Part shown: piece after piece, positions 1 to 11,725 of the stretch
How positions within the stretch are numbered: the stretch's first letter is position 1
Layout: the number at the start of each line of letters is the position of its first letter
Source: Henckelia pumila
Lineage: Eukaryota; Streptophyta; Magnoliopsida; Lamiales; Gesneriaceae
Length of the DNA: 64,000 nucleotides
Direction: 5' to 3'
Assembly: GCF_033568475.1 (NCBI RefSeq)
Contig: NC_133122.1
Span: 148,132,861 to 148,196,860, forward strand
Made by a program: the position numbers and the translations under genes
Notes under the pieces: generated by a model
The model's database searches: none
Seen by the model: the letters and a program-made list of their open reading frames with translations, nothing else
Told to the model about the DNA's origin: nothing

Positions 1-1122
1 TAAAATTTTCAATTTTTTAAAAAAGTTTATTAAAAAAAATAACACATGGGCGCAGTTGTGCGCCACGTCAGTTGGCGCCCATGATTTCCCTGCACAATCT
101 ATATATATATATATAATATGTGTACATACATATAGGGACGGATCTAGAAATTGGAGTTAGGATAGGCTTGAACTTAAAGTAATAAATTATATATTATGAT
201 AAAAATACATAATAAATTTTATTCATTATATATTTTAAAACTAATCTGAAAATTTCATGAAATTAGAGTAATGCTACAATAAATAAGACTCAAAATTTTT
301 ATTTTCCAACCACTACAATTTATTTTGATGCAACAATGAATAATTTCATTATTCAAATAATATATTTTGCTCTCAAAGCATGAAAAATATCACTTTTCAA
401 TACATTCATATCACACAACTATTATAATTTTAGAAATTAATATGAAACAAAATATATATTTTGTTTGTATATGTATTTGAAACTTGATTGACCGAAGTAA
501 TAAACTGGATTTTATAGAAAAATAAATTAAAAAAAACAAGCATACAAAATTTAAATTTACTATACTAATAATTATTTTGAAATTATATATACATATATAT
601 ATATATATAACAAAAAAAAAGGCTGTGCTATGTGGATTCGTCCATGCATACATACACACATTAATTAATTAACACAAAGATTCTTGTGAGACGATCTCAT
701 CTGTCAATTTTGTGACATATATCTTTTATTTATGGGGTCATTCATGAAAAAAATTATTTTATATGCCAAAATTATTAATTTTTTTAATTGTAGATATGAG
801 TAAAGTTGATCATCACACGGATAAAAATTTGTGAGATCGTTTCATAAGACAGATCCTCGTTAATTAAATCAAGTGTTCAGGTCGGATATGGTATGAAGTT
901 AATAAATATGTCTTCGCCCAAACCTAAAAATTTAAATGAATTCGGAGAAAAATGATAATCTCTATTTTGAATTGCTTGACAACTTCGTGATTTAAACTAA
1001 TCAGCTTAGGATCTCGTTTTTTATTTATGGATGTTTGCTTCTAAATATTACTGTTCGAAGATTTATCACACTAAAATGATTTGCATGTAATCATTTTGTG
1101 AATCATTTTGTGAAAACGTATG
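1..1122. other. Gene-free AT-rich DNA
   Basis: No coding region is supported. The stretch is very AT-rich. It holds a short hairpin at 45-83, whose arms are a 9-base perfect inverted repeat (CATGGGCGC), and a MITE-like copy at 676-862 that is listed separately. A short minus-strand reading frame at 411-659 is low-complexity and looks spurious. Confidence 0.6.
676..862. repeat. MITE-like repeat, GAGACGRTCTCA family, copy 1
   Basis: The left end reads TTGTGAGACGATCTCAT and the right end reads TTGTGAGATCGTTTCATAAG, so the ends are related in inverted form. The interior contains the GGGTCATTCATGAAAAAA block. Diverged copies of the same layout occur at 11586-11725 and 12822-12975, so this is a dispersed family. 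I know similar repeats as common in asterid genomes, but that is recollection and not shown here. Confidence 0.5.
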
Positions 1123-1345
1123 TAGGGGTGGGTTTTCGGTATACCACATAAAAAATATTGGTATGAAAAAAATTCATACAGATGCCGATATTGAAATTCC
1201 GAAATTTTGGTATGGAAAAAATCCATACTAATATCGTATAGATACCTAAAAAAAATTCAATATACCAAAAAAATGTATATATATCGAAAAAATTTCGGTA
1301 CGGTATCCCGGAAAGTCTGTATTTTGGTTCGGTATCCCAACCCTA
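1123..1345. mobile_element. hAT-type MITE, 223 bp, perfect 8-bp target duplication
   Basis: The element starts TAGGGGTGGG and ends CCCAACCCTA, an imperfect terminal inverted repeat. Both sides are flanked by the identical 8-mer AACGTATG (1115-1122 and 1346-1353). An 8-bp duplication with a TAGGGGTGG-like terminus is typical of hAT elements. The interior is AT-rich, with several GGTATAC/GTATACC-like inverted pieces and no coding capacity. It is therefore a non-autonomous element needing a transposase from elsewhere. Confidence 0.85.
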
Positions 1346-1427
1346 AACGTATGCATAAAATTCTATTGCTCTCCAAACTCCAATAGGATTATTCCAAAAA
1401 TATAATATTTTGCAAAATACAAATTTG

Positions 1428-1769
1428 GGTTCCGTTTGGACATGTATTTTAGAAACATTTTTAGTGTTTTATAAGTGAAAATAACTTATATTGTGTGTTT
1501 GGATAAAATTTCTGTAAAATGTTTTTGAAAAATATTTTTAAAAAAGTGTTATCCGAATATAATTTTTAAAGAACACTTGATAGATGTTTTTAGAATGAAA
1601 CTATGGAAAACAAGGATTAACAACATTATTTTTGAAACGTTAAAATGTTTTTATAGAATAGTTGTCCAAACATATATTTATTCTTAAAACAACTTTTAAA
1701 ACATTTTATAAAAAAATTTAAAAAAACTTTTATAATTTTTTTTTTATAAGTACATGTCCAAACAGAACC
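1428..1769. mobile_element. Foldback MITE, about 340 bp
   Basis: The left end is GGTTCCGTTTGGACATGTA. The right end is the inverted match TACATGTCCAAACAGAACC, giving about 19 bp of terminal repeat with one or two mismatches. The interior is AT-rich, with internal GTTTGGA copies. A clear target duplication was not found, so the superfamily is open (hAT or Harbinger are both plausible). Confidence 0.7.
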
Positions 1770-2105
1770 TTATTCTTCTGCAAAAATCACTGTCCATGAA
1801 CCAAACAATTACATGACACACAATGTACACACGTAGTATGAATAAAGCATGTGATTTTGTTGAGACCAGACGTATAGTTTAACTAGTTTCACATGTCCAC
1901 CGATTGATAAAGACTCGAGTTCGAGTCATTTCCTCCCTATTTATAATAAAAAAATTACGCGATTTTGTTAGTTTTAATATATTAATTTTATTGAGGGAAA
2001 ATTATAATTTTAGTCCTGTAAGTTGACTTGTTTTGGTTTTAGTCTTATAAATTTTCAAATTTTGGTCTTAGTCCTGTAATTTGGATTTTTTTTGGGGGTT
2101 TTAGT

Positions 2106-4615
2106 TGTAACGTCCCAAAAATTTATTATCGAATTAATTAACAATTAAATAATTATTGCTGCCAAATGAGTTATAGAGTGTATTTACAAAATACAAGTGT
2201 CAATTAGTCAATGAGTTTGACTATTTCTGGATATATGATAATATTGACAATTTGGGATAAATATTGAGATATTGAAATTAAAATAATTATATTGTCAGAT
2301 AAATTAATTTGGAATAATATTTGACCCCGTTGACTGGTCAAAATTTTGAATGTTTGGTCAGAGCCTAAGATTGACTCGATTTATTTATTGGGAAATTTAC
2401 TGATCAAGTTTACTCGTCAAAGTAAACTATTTCAGATAAGTTATAAAAATGTGTTAAATTACATATTGGAGTAATATAACACAAGTGCATTGAATTGGAT
2501 AAGCCGGGTCATTTTAGGACCAATTTTTATAATATTAAGTGGTGTTCTTTTTCTCACGCACGAAACACCTAAAATACACACTAAAATCCTAACCCCCAAA
2601 ACACTCCACCGTCGCCGGCCATCCGATCGCCGCCATTGCCGTTGATTGACCATGTCATCTTGTAGCTCTCGTCGAGGCGATCACAATCATACCAAGAATC
2701 GTGAGTTTTGTTGTCCTTTTGGTCCAGTTCGAAGCATAAACGTGAGGGTCACTATTCATCATATTCCTCGCGCGAAATTGACGGATTTGAGGTCGATTCT
2801 TGTTGTTTTTGTGTTGTTAAGAGGTTCTGGGATGTATGTAGATCATTTCCCGAGCTTATTTCAGCTTTTTCCATTGAAAAATCGGGTAGATCTGAGCTAG
2901 AACGTCGCCGCCGTCGGTTTTTTGCCGATTTCGGCCGCCACGGTGGTCTATTCCGGTCGTGGCCTAGTGCGTTGGAATTGTATCGTCAAGCTCTACAACC
3001 TTGCCAAATTTCATGAATTTAGGAGCATGTTTTGCAGATCGCCGCCGCGCCGCCGTCGCCGCCGTATTCTCCAGCGAGCCACCTGTCGTCGACATGCTAA
3101 CCATTATTGACCAGTTCGACATGATAGATCCAAATATCCAAGTGTTATGTTCGTTTATTGGCCAAATCTGTTTATTGAGCCATGTTCGTTTATTGAGTCA
3201 AGTCTTTTTATTGTGCCAAGTTAGCTTATTGAGTCAAGTATGTTTATTGAGCCAAGTTTATTTATTGGGTCAAGCTTATTTATTGGGCCAAGTTGTTGGG
3301 CCAAATATATTGGGTCAAACTTATTGGGCTTAAGATATTTATTGGAGTTTAATTTATTAATTTGGACTAAATTTGTTAATGAACCTAAATTGTTTAATTT
3401 ATTTGGTTGGGCTAAGTTCTAAGTTGGACTAAGTACTATTGGGTCAAACTAAGTTTAATTGGGTCAACTTAAGTGTGATTGAGTTAGTCTAAGTATTTTT
3501 GGATCATGATAAATGTTAATGAGTCAGTCTAAGTTTATGGGCTTCAGTTAAGGGGCAACAGCTCGAACTAGCCAGTGGCGAATAAAATTGCCGTAAATAT
3601 ATATTTAATGGATGTATATGTATATTTTGATATAAGTATGATTTTTATGAAAAATGAATTAAATATATATTAACGGGCAAAATTTTAAGGAAAAGGATAT
3701 TTTCAAGTTCATGAATCATGCATGTATTTTACGATAAGATAATGGGAATGTAAAGAAAATATTATTGGAAATTTGATGTGATTTGTGACGCTTATGTTTA
3801 AGGGCCTATGGATCCCCAAAGGTTGGGTGAAGTGACACTTTTATGTTTATGGGCCTATGGATCACAAAAGGTTGGGTGAAGTGGCATAAGAGATGTAGGG
3901 AAGCCACAAAGGTTGGATGGATCTCGCCGCCGCGTACGTTGATTTATAGACTGATAAATCACTTATGTTTATGGTCACACTTCACTGATATGACTCATAA
4001 AAAAAGATTTTATGATTATGACATGCCATGATTGTGTTTATGTATTTATGTTACATATTATGTTATGATCAAGATTACGATGATGTTTATCTTTATGATT
4101 CAGTATTATGCAACATTTTCACGATCATGCATGCATGAGACACTTCATGATTTTTTTATATGATATGTGCTTGCGTGCGACCTTATTATGTAATATTTGT
4201 TATTAAAAGGTAGAGCATGCTGAGCCTCTAGCTCATTAGATCTAAATGATGTGCATGTGAGTTTGATGTTAGTCAGGAGATTATGGTCACGACTGGTGGT
4301 GAAGACCTATGTGCATCCGTGGCGAGCTAGCACACCCGTGACCTTTGTCAGCTCATGTTTGATGTTGATTTAGTTTACGATGAGATATTTTATGTATTGA
4401 GCGGTTTTCCGCAAATGGTTACTATTTCTCACTAGTTTGCATACTTTTGATATTTTAGTCGTTTGCATGGATTTTAATCTGTTCAAATTTTTAGACTTTT
4501 AACATGCAATCGATTTTTATTATGAATTAAGTTTTATAAAAATATATTTTAAGTATAGACGCATATATGTACGAGCATATATGTAATAAATATTTTTTTA
4601 GTAAGAGTCGTTTCA
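2106..4615 (+). mobile_element. Solo LTR of a Ty3/gypsy Tekay-like element, TSD TTAGT
   Basis: It begins TGTAACGTCCC and ends GTCGTTTCA, the same terminal style as the intact Tekay LTR at 18448-21140. It is flanked on both sides by TTAGT (2101-2105 and 4616-4620). It contains the GTGACC...CAGCTC block also seen in the other LTR. There is no internal region, so the element was reduced to a solo LTR, presumably by LTR-LTR recombination. A run of diverged repeats of about 19 bp (TTTATTGAGCCAAG-like) lies at 3160-3340. The short reading frames in it (2646-3422) are LTR sequence, not genes. Confidence 0.85.
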
Positions 4616-4731
4616 TTAGTCTTTTTTCATCAAAAGTCATTAAATCAATCGAATATTGCTCATTTGGCGTCATTGTTATCCTACAAGACTCGTGTGGTTA
4701 GAATTAAACTTATATTACACATATTAAAATA

Positions 4732-4999
4732 CTAGCGTATTTGCACACACCGTTGTGTCATGCGTGTGACGAAAAAATTAATTTTTTTATATTAAAATTA
4801 ATTTCGAAAAAAATCTAATAAATTTATGGGACAAAAAATGAATATTTTTTGGATTAAAATATTAACCATAGATAATTGATTATATTAGTTATTTCTCACT
4901 TTTTTTTTTCAAATAATTTGAAATTTCAAAATTAGGGTGTCATACCAAGAGAACATATTAGTTTCTTTAAGGTCTTCTTAATTAATAAATAGGTATAGA
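4732..4999 (-). mobile_element. Short non-autonomous Helitron, 268 bp, minus strand
   Basis: Read on the minus strand, it starts TCTATACCTATTTATTAA and ends in CTAG after a GC-rich hairpin (CACGCATGACACAACGGTGTG). The flanking host bases are A on the 5' side and T on the 3' side, the expected A^T insertion site for Helitrons. It has no coding capacity. The same termini occur in the plus-strand copy at 35373-35638. Confidence 0.75.
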
Positions 5000-5274
5000 T
5001 TTATAATCAAAATAAAAAGACAAGTTTTTTTCCCAATTTGTGAATATTGAATGTTGTTTTTCCTTTTTTCCCTTTATTTTTGCGTAATAGATTTTAATTT
5101 GTGTAACATATGATTAATTAATTATTTCCAAATAAGCCATATAGGAGATTATCAGTGCCAAATAAGTAATATTCAATTGATTTATTGACTTTCGATAAAA
5201 AAATGACCAAAACAAAAAAAATCCAAATTACTGGACTAAAACTAAACTTTGAAAAACTACATATTCTATACTAT

Positions 5275-5669
5275 TCTATACTATATTATAATACTCGAGG
5301 CACCTAAAAAAATCGCTCATGTGAACACCATCTTTTCTTCCATTTTTGCCCCTCCTTCCCTTCTTATATTATTCCATAATTCCATAATAATTACCCTTTC
5401 TACCCACAATCCCCACTAAAAAAACTTCCCACTAACTCCACTTTCACATAAAATAAAAAAAAAACTTATTTTTTATAATACATTAACTTCAATCATCTAA
5501 GGACTTTTCAATTTTCATCATATTTTTCATTTGGCTTCTACATTTATTTTTTCATCTGATTTTTTTCCCATTAAGCAAAAGTACAAAAAAAATCAAAAAA
5601 ATAAAATAATAAAATGATCGTAACTGAAAATTTTTCGTTGCACACGCATGCGTGTACCATGTTTACTAG
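5275..5669 (+). mobile_element. Short non-autonomous Helitron, about 395 bp
   Basis: The 5' end is TCTATACTATATTATAATAC. A second TCTATACTAT at 5265 makes the exact start ambiguous. The 3' end is a hairpin (GCACACGCATGCGTGT) followed by CTAG, with T as the next base. These are standard Helitron termini (5' TC, 3' hairpin plus CTRR). It sits inside the right arm of the foldback MITE. Confidence 0.75.
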
Positions 5670-5926
5670 TTAAAATAAAAAACCAACCAAATAAAATGAC
5701 TAAAATTGCAATTTTCTCCTATATAATAATTTTTGATTGTTCAAACTAAATTAGGGTCAAATTCAAACATGATTTCCCGACCCGATCTTTCACCCGAGGA
5801 AACCTAGTAGCGGGAACAAGCAAAAACGAGGTGTCAAAAGGCGGGAAAGAATCATTCTTTGTTCACACCGACTATAAGGGTAATCTCCTCCTGATTTTGA
5901 ATCAAACACAAGCAGATTTTTCAGAA

Positions 5927-8900
5927 ATGGGGAGGACTAGAAAGACTAGGGTTTCGGAGGCCAACAGTGAGGAAGAAGAGGTAGAAATGAAGGAGAATGA
6001 GCAAGATTTTAACGGATCGTCTTCCTCGAGCGACAAAAGCTTGTATGAGGTTTGTTATTCTTTGTTTTTTGTTTTTAATTTATAATTCAGATTTAATGTG
6101 AGCAGGATTCAGGGAAAAAGGTTGAACTTTGTTGACGACTGTTTCATTTATTTTTTTAAACCTAATTTGGTGCTTCTGGACCATCATCTCTGAGGTTTTA
6201 TCCAATTGTATCGTAACGTATGCTGTAATCAACCGCGAAAATTCCGGAATTCTCCACAAGAATGGAAAGCTGTAACTTTATTAGGCATCTAACGGAAATA
6301 TAAACAGGAAAAAAAACATTGATCTTTGCGGCATTGACGGCTGTCCAAAGATTGAGATTTGTAATGTGATCCAGCTTTGTCATGTTTCGAGCTTTCATTG
6401 AGGATATTCCTAAATTGCCTTATCTCGCATTTATCCAATTTAAAAGGTTTTAAAACGTTTTTATCTCACGAAATGTTTCACCTTACTTTCTTGGTTTACT
6501 TATTACTATTGTTAGCGAAATTATACCCTGCTGAAAGATATTCGATGATGTGCAGCAATGATTCACATGGATGTATGTATGTAAAACGAAGTAAGATTAG
6601 AGGAACACAGAGAACTTTTATTCAGAGAGTAAAATGGATTCTTACTACAATGGATGTGAAAAGTATATCTGATAATTCTGATCTAAATTAAGGACACCCC
6701 AGTAAATACAAACATAAAGTGGGCTCTAACAAACTCATCCAACGGCTTTAACTAATACATAACCATGCGCTTAATCCCTTGATCAAGCCATCCCCCAAGG
6801 CGAAATTTTGACCACCAGCTTAACAATTCTCCACCTTGGCTATACTTTTATCTTCCATCTGATGCAGCAGCTCCATACAATACTTGAACTTTGAACAAGT
6901 TAAGGACTCAGTCAAAATATCAGACAAGTTCTCACTTGTCGAGATCTTTTCTAACTACACTCTTCCTCTTGCAATCTGTGTGTAGACTCAAAGAAGCACA
7001 TGACGTAAAGGCAATGGAAAAACTCTAATGTAATACCATTACTTTCTTGAATAAATGAATTAGATACAAAGAGGCTGCATTTAGACACAACTACCTGTCC
7101 CTGATTTTAAAAAACAAATGATAGAAAATATGACAAAGATAAAACAATATCCTTCTTTCCTAAATGTCTACAGATTCCAAATTATCTACACTGCTCAAGT
7201 TGGTGCATAGATATCTATAATGCCCAACCTAGTAGTAAAATCTGCAAATTTGGGTCTGATGTGACTCTTTGTCAATGCGTAGGCATTTTGTCGTTCAGAT
7301 GTGATGAACAGCATACGGATGATCCCACTCCCCAACTTTTCTGTAATGAAATGCCAGCCAACTACAATATGCTTTGTGCGATCATGTTGTACAGGGTTAT
7401 TCACAATGCTAATTGCTAATTTATTATCGCAAAAAATTTATCATCGAGCTTTCAAGTTCATCTCCAGCTCTTCAAGTACTAGCTTAAGCCATAATATTTA
7501 ACACTACAACCCATAATTCTGCCTCAGCACTGTTTCAAGCAATCGAGCTGTTTTTTTACTTCTCCAAGTGAAAAGGTTATCCCGTAGAAAGGTACAATAG
7601 CCAATGGTAGATCTTTTGTCTAGATTGAAGCATATGTGAAAGCTTCAATACTTCTTTAATCATTTTTCTGAAATAATAAACCTTCTCTCGACAACCCTTT
7701 TATGTAACTTAGTATTATGTTGATTTCCTCCATGTGTTTATCATAAGGTGAGAGCATAAATTGATTAACCACATTTACATCAAAAGTTATATCATGTCTT
7801 ACGTGTGAAAGATATATGAACTTCCCTACAAGACACTGGTATCTTTCATTTTCAACTGGAACCACCTTGACATATCACTTAACTTTTGATTTGAATCAAC
7901 AAGAGTGTCACTTGGTTTACAACATCTCATCATTGTTTACTGAAGATCTAGTTACATATGCTCTCGTTGTGGCTTAGATATCTCATTTGATCTACCAATT
8001 TCCATTCCCAAGAATATTGCAATGTACACAGGTCTCCAACCTCAAATTCTAATGAAAACACCCCTTAACCTTGCTATTTTGACGTCATCATTTCCAGTGT
8101 GGATTATATCCTCAACGTATACAATCAAAATAACCGTCTTCCCTTTACTTGTATGCTTCACGAATATCATATGATCTGACTGTACTTGGATATAACCTCG
8201 TTTCTTGATGGATCTGGAAAATTTTCCAAAACAAGCCCTTGGATACTGTTTCAATCCATAAAGAGATTTTTGCATTTGCAGTTTCGCCAACTCATACTAT
8301 TTTCTCCTTCTCCCATCTACTCATCCGCAGACATTTTATTTTCAATAATTCGCCTCCAGTTAATCCAAAATATTAAGATTTTCTCTCTTTCTGATTATCT
8401 CGTGTTATATTGTAACTCACTCAGATTTTACTCTGTTCATTAACTGCTTTGTATACAGTATTTACATCTTGTCACCACCTCGTAATATTAACTGTAGGAG
8501 GCTCATTACATTGTGTCACCACCTCATAATATTATTTTCTATTAGTATTAGTCTCCAAATTCTACGATACTTCCCAAAATTTCCCATAATTAACCTCGGA
8601 ATGATGTTTGCTCTTTGCGTCTCAAAACTTCAGTTTTGAAGTTTACTGGTATATAGCACAACTTTAGACCTCCTGATGTAGCTACCGTAGACTCATATGA
8701 GACCTGCATTCTAAAACGTGAGTGTGAAAACAAAGATTTAAAATAAGGGAAATTCTCTTATGGATGTACTGAGTACTGTTGATGGTGCCCTATGCGTTTT
8801 TGAAATTCTCTTATGGATGAAATGAGCACCGTTGTTGGTACACCATGGTCTCACTCCAATCTATAATATGATCTCCTTGTATGTATATGTGTGTGTGGAG

Positions 8901-10511
8901 CTAAATATTGAGCTGGGAGTTGTATTTGGCTGGACTTCTGCATTTTTAGATTCTTGGGGTAGACAAAGCTGCATCCCAGCAAGAAATAAAGAAAGCTTAT
9001 TACAAGCTGGCTCTGAGGCTGCATCCTGATAAAAATCCTGATAACGAGGTAAAATTTGTAGTTTCAAACATATTGCATTTGATTCTTTTCCAGCAGAGAA
9101 ATCATCAGGCTTGTACATAATTTTTGTCATTCCATTTTCTGTCTCTAGGAGGCCAAGGAAAAGTTTCAGCATCTGCAAAAGGTTATGTCTGTTCTTGGTG
9201 ACGAGGAGAAACGTGCAGTGTATGACCAGACTGGCTGTGTTGATGATGCTGTAAGTCAGTCTTACCTGCTGTTCTTGTTGTTAAATGATTGTGGTAGCTC
9301 TGGCACCATTCAAAAAGTTTAAAAAGAATAATGTATGAGCAAAATCCACTCTGCATTTAGATATTTTAATTCAATTGCACTGATGAGAGATTTGAACCAC
9401 AGGTTGTTTGGATTATTTTTACTAATTTACTGTATTTTTAATACTTTATAAGATCACAAGTTTTTCATACATTCTGGAATTAAAAAATGACTAACTTCTC
9501 TTATGGCAGTTCATCCAATACCATAGGATCCTCAACTCAATTGACTTGACTTTGCTGATTAACAGGAACTAGCAGGAGATGACATCCAGAATTTAAAGGC
9601 TTTTTTCCGAGCAACATATAAGAAGGTTATTGGCCTTTGCTATCTGATGGCTTTCTCCAATAATGGTTGACTATGATGTACTCATCAAATGAAGTATGTG
9701 GGTATCGTTTATAGGTCACTGAGGCAGATATCGAAGAGTTTGAAGCTAACTACAGAGGCTCTGATACAGAGAAAAATGATTTGCTTGAGCTATACAAAAA
9801 ACTCATGGGAAACATGGATAGGTACATACAATTAGCGTGTTGTGTGACTGTCAATTTAAACTTTTCACATCATAATCTGTTTGCATTTGCAGGCTTTTCT
9901 GCTGCATGCTTTGCTCTGATCCTAAACTAGACTCCCATCGCTTCAAGGATATTATTGACGAGTCTATATCTGCAGGTGAGATCTCTCCCATTTCTACTAT
10001 GGAATTTACATTGACTTTGCTAAATAATTATAGTGGTTTTTTTTTTCTTTCTTTTCTCACTTTCTGCGCCAATTACCTACTGCCTTGTTCTTTCCAATAC
10101 TGTATTATAGGAGAAGTGAAATCAACCAAAGCTTACGAGAAATGGGCTAAGAAAGTATCTAAGTCAAAACCTCCCACAAGTCCATTGCGACTAAGAAAGA
10201 AGTCAGTCACTTGTCTTTCCTTCCCCTAATCTATCTTCAATAACATATCTTTTTTTTAAAAAAAAAAAATTATAGTGACATTGAGAAAATTGTATGCTCA
10301 TGAACGCCTTTGCAGATCAAAGAAAAACTCGGAAGACTTGTATGCGATCATAGCTCAGCGGCAGAATGAGAGGAAAGGCAAGATTGATTCAATGTTCTCA
10401 TCTCTAACCCAAAAATATGGTGGAACTGAGGCATTTCCTGAGCCAAGCGAAGAGGAGTTTGAAGCTGCTCGTATAAAACTCGAAAGTCGGAGGACTTCCA
10501 AAAGAAAGTAA
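5927..10511 (+). CDS. DnaJ (Hsp40) family protein, chaperone dnaJ 6-like, 8 exons
   Basis: The exons I infer are 5927-6049, 8950-9048, 9149-9250, 9566-9625, 9715-9821, 9893-9975, 10111-10201 and 10316-10511. All introns are GT-AG and the frame closes exactly, giving 286 aa. An acidic, serine-rich N-terminus (residues 1-38) precedes a J domain at about residues 39-105. The J domain carries the HPD tripeptide in exon 2 ([11 protein letters not shown]), the motif that stimulates Hsp70 ATPase. Exon 3 ends the J domain (KRAVYDQTG). The C-terminal half is charged and helical, contains a KWAKKV segment and ends in a basic RRTSKRK tail, which may be nuclear targeting. There is no Gly/Phe region or zinc finger, so it is a type III J-protein. 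Length and layout fit the plant dnaJ 6/DNAJC9-like group, from memory of the family. An upstream in-frame Met at 5831 is less likely because the sequence before 5927 is untranslated-leader-like. Confidence 0.88.
6050..8949 (+). other. Large intron 1 of the DnaJ gene
   Basis: This 2.9-kb GT-AG intron separates the acidic N-terminal exon from the J-domain exon. All other introns of the gene are about 70-320 bp. Its size is largely explained by an antisense Ty1/copia fragment. Open stretches at 6198-6398, 6377-6691 and 8832-9029 show no recognisable protein. Confidence 0.75.
6720..8310 (-). pseudogene. Ty1/copia retrotransposon remnant, RT-RNase H end
   Basis: Several short minus-strand reading frames follow the copia order. 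Reverse-transcriptase residues come first (8042-8290: [13 protein letters not shown], then IVYVEDII in place of the usual YVDD). Next is the connection segment (7656-7865: [15 protein letters not shown]). The RNase H tail follows (7195-7404: [12 protein letters not shown] and [11 protein letters not shown]). All pieces are frameshifted and the YVDD motif is altered, so it is dead. The sequence after the last frame (6720-7190) resembles non-coding 3' or LTR sequence, but I could not define LTR ends. Confidence 0.75.
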
Positions 10512-10690
10512 TTGCACTCTAGTTAACTGTCCGTTGTTTCTGTAAAAATTATGAATTCTCTGAATTTTCTTGTATCTTGTGTATGATACAATTGCCAACC
10601 ATTTCGGTAACTTCTCGTGTCAAAGATGAGAGTTTGAACAGTGATGGTTGCAAAGATGGCCCTTAGTATTTGAATTCGTAATATAAATTT

Positions 10691-10893
10691 GAGCAATGCT
10701 ACATATACAACGAAACTTGTACAATAATTCTTATACCATATACAAAAGAATTTTATTTATTAAATCATATTATACATTGAATATAAAATCTCATGATATA
10801 ATATTAAATCTCACGATATAATAGCAAAATATCATGATATAATTGTTATAAATATCGTTGTACGAGATATTGATTGTACTTTTAGCATTATTC
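10691..10893. repeat. MITE-like element, about 200 bp
   Basis: The left end GAGCAATGCTACATATACA is matched in inverted form by the right end, which reads GAATAATGCTAAAAGTACA on the other strand. The interior has repeated ATCTCATGATATAAT-like units. No target duplication could be fixed. Confidence 0.5.
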
Positions 10894-11257
10894 TATAAAT
10901 TTTATGCAGGTTTTATTAATTTGTCATAAATTTTATAGGATTTTTTTAAACCTGTAAATAAGACTATATTATACGATCAATGAGATATAGTATTCTGAGC
11001 ATATTCAGACGAATACAATAATATATTTCAATCTCAAACACTCAGACAATCATTCTTCAATGTTTAAGTTAAAAAAGATATAAATCGTAGAAAGTACAAA
11101 CATCTGAAAACATGTAATGTAATTCAATTCAATAAAAACACCAACTAAATCGTCATCACGTAATTGGCTTCTAAATTGTGGAAATAAATTTAGGAATTTT
11201 TGCAAATCGTGGAGAAAAAGATAAGAAATACCAGGTGGCAAATGTTGAGGCTAGCTT

Positions 11258-11558
11258 GGGGAAATAATTTTTTTGGTCCATTAACTTGTCCATATTTTGG
11301 TTTTGGTCCATTAACTTTTACGGTGTGGGTTTTGGTACACTAACTTTGCATTTTCAGTGTTTTTTGGTCCAATTGCATACGTGTCAACTTCTGTTGGTTC
11401 AAAATGATGACGTGGACCAATCAGAAGCTAACACATATGCAGTTGAACAAAAAAAAAATTAAAAATGCAAAGTTAGTGTACCAAAACCCAAATCAAAAAA
11501 GTTAATGGACCAAAACCCACAAAAGATAAAGTTACTGAACAAAAAAACTTATTTTTCC
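11258..11558. mobile_element. Palindromic Mutator-type MITE, 301 bp
   Basis: Almost the whole element folds back on itself. GGTCCATTAACTT and TTTTGGTACACTAACTTTGC in the left arm are mirrored in the right arm (for example GCAAAGTTAGTGTACCAAAA at 11467-11486). It is flanked by the near-identical 9-mers GGCTAGCTT (11249-11257) and GACTAGCTT (11559-11567). A 9-bp duplication and long terminal inverted repeats are typical of Mutator-like elements. There is no coding capacity. Confidence 0.75.
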
Positions 11559-11585
11559 GACTAGCTTTGCAATAATTTCACCAGA

Positions 11586-11725
11586 AACACAAAAACTTCT
11601 AATGAGACACATCTCACATATCTATTTTATGAAACAAATCCTTTTTCGCCTCGATTTATGAAAATATATTATTTTTCATATTGAAAATATTACTTTTTAT
11701 TATTGATATGAGTTGGATCGATCCG
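11586..11725. repeat. MITE-like repeat, GAGACGRTCTCA family, copy 2
   Basis: This is a diverged copy of the repeat at 676-862. It has GAGACACATCTCACATATC, then the ATTACTTTTTATTATTGATATGAGT block, which matches the consensus layout. Confidence 0.4.

Larger units (their letters stand above)
1995..5718. mobile_element. Foldback MITE (about 550 bp originally) with three nested insertions
   Basis: The left arm starts GGGAAAATTATAATTTTAGTC at 1995. The right arm ends, in inverted form, with GGAGAAAATTGCAATTTTAGTC at 5718. When the solo LTR (2106-4615) and the two Helitrons (4732-4999 and about 5275-5669) are mentally removed, the arms still match far inward. The block with AGTCCTGTAATTTGGA (2067-2082) and AAAAGTCATTAAATCAATCG (4631-4650) mirrors 5163-5260 on the other strand. 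This is a long palindromic MITE that served as a landing site for three later elements. A target duplication was not clear. Confidence 0.65.

Noticed and set aside
2646..3422. Chain of plus-strand frames of 60-110 codons
   Set aside because: They lie inside the solo LTR; the longest reads through tandem TTATTGAGYCAAG repeats.
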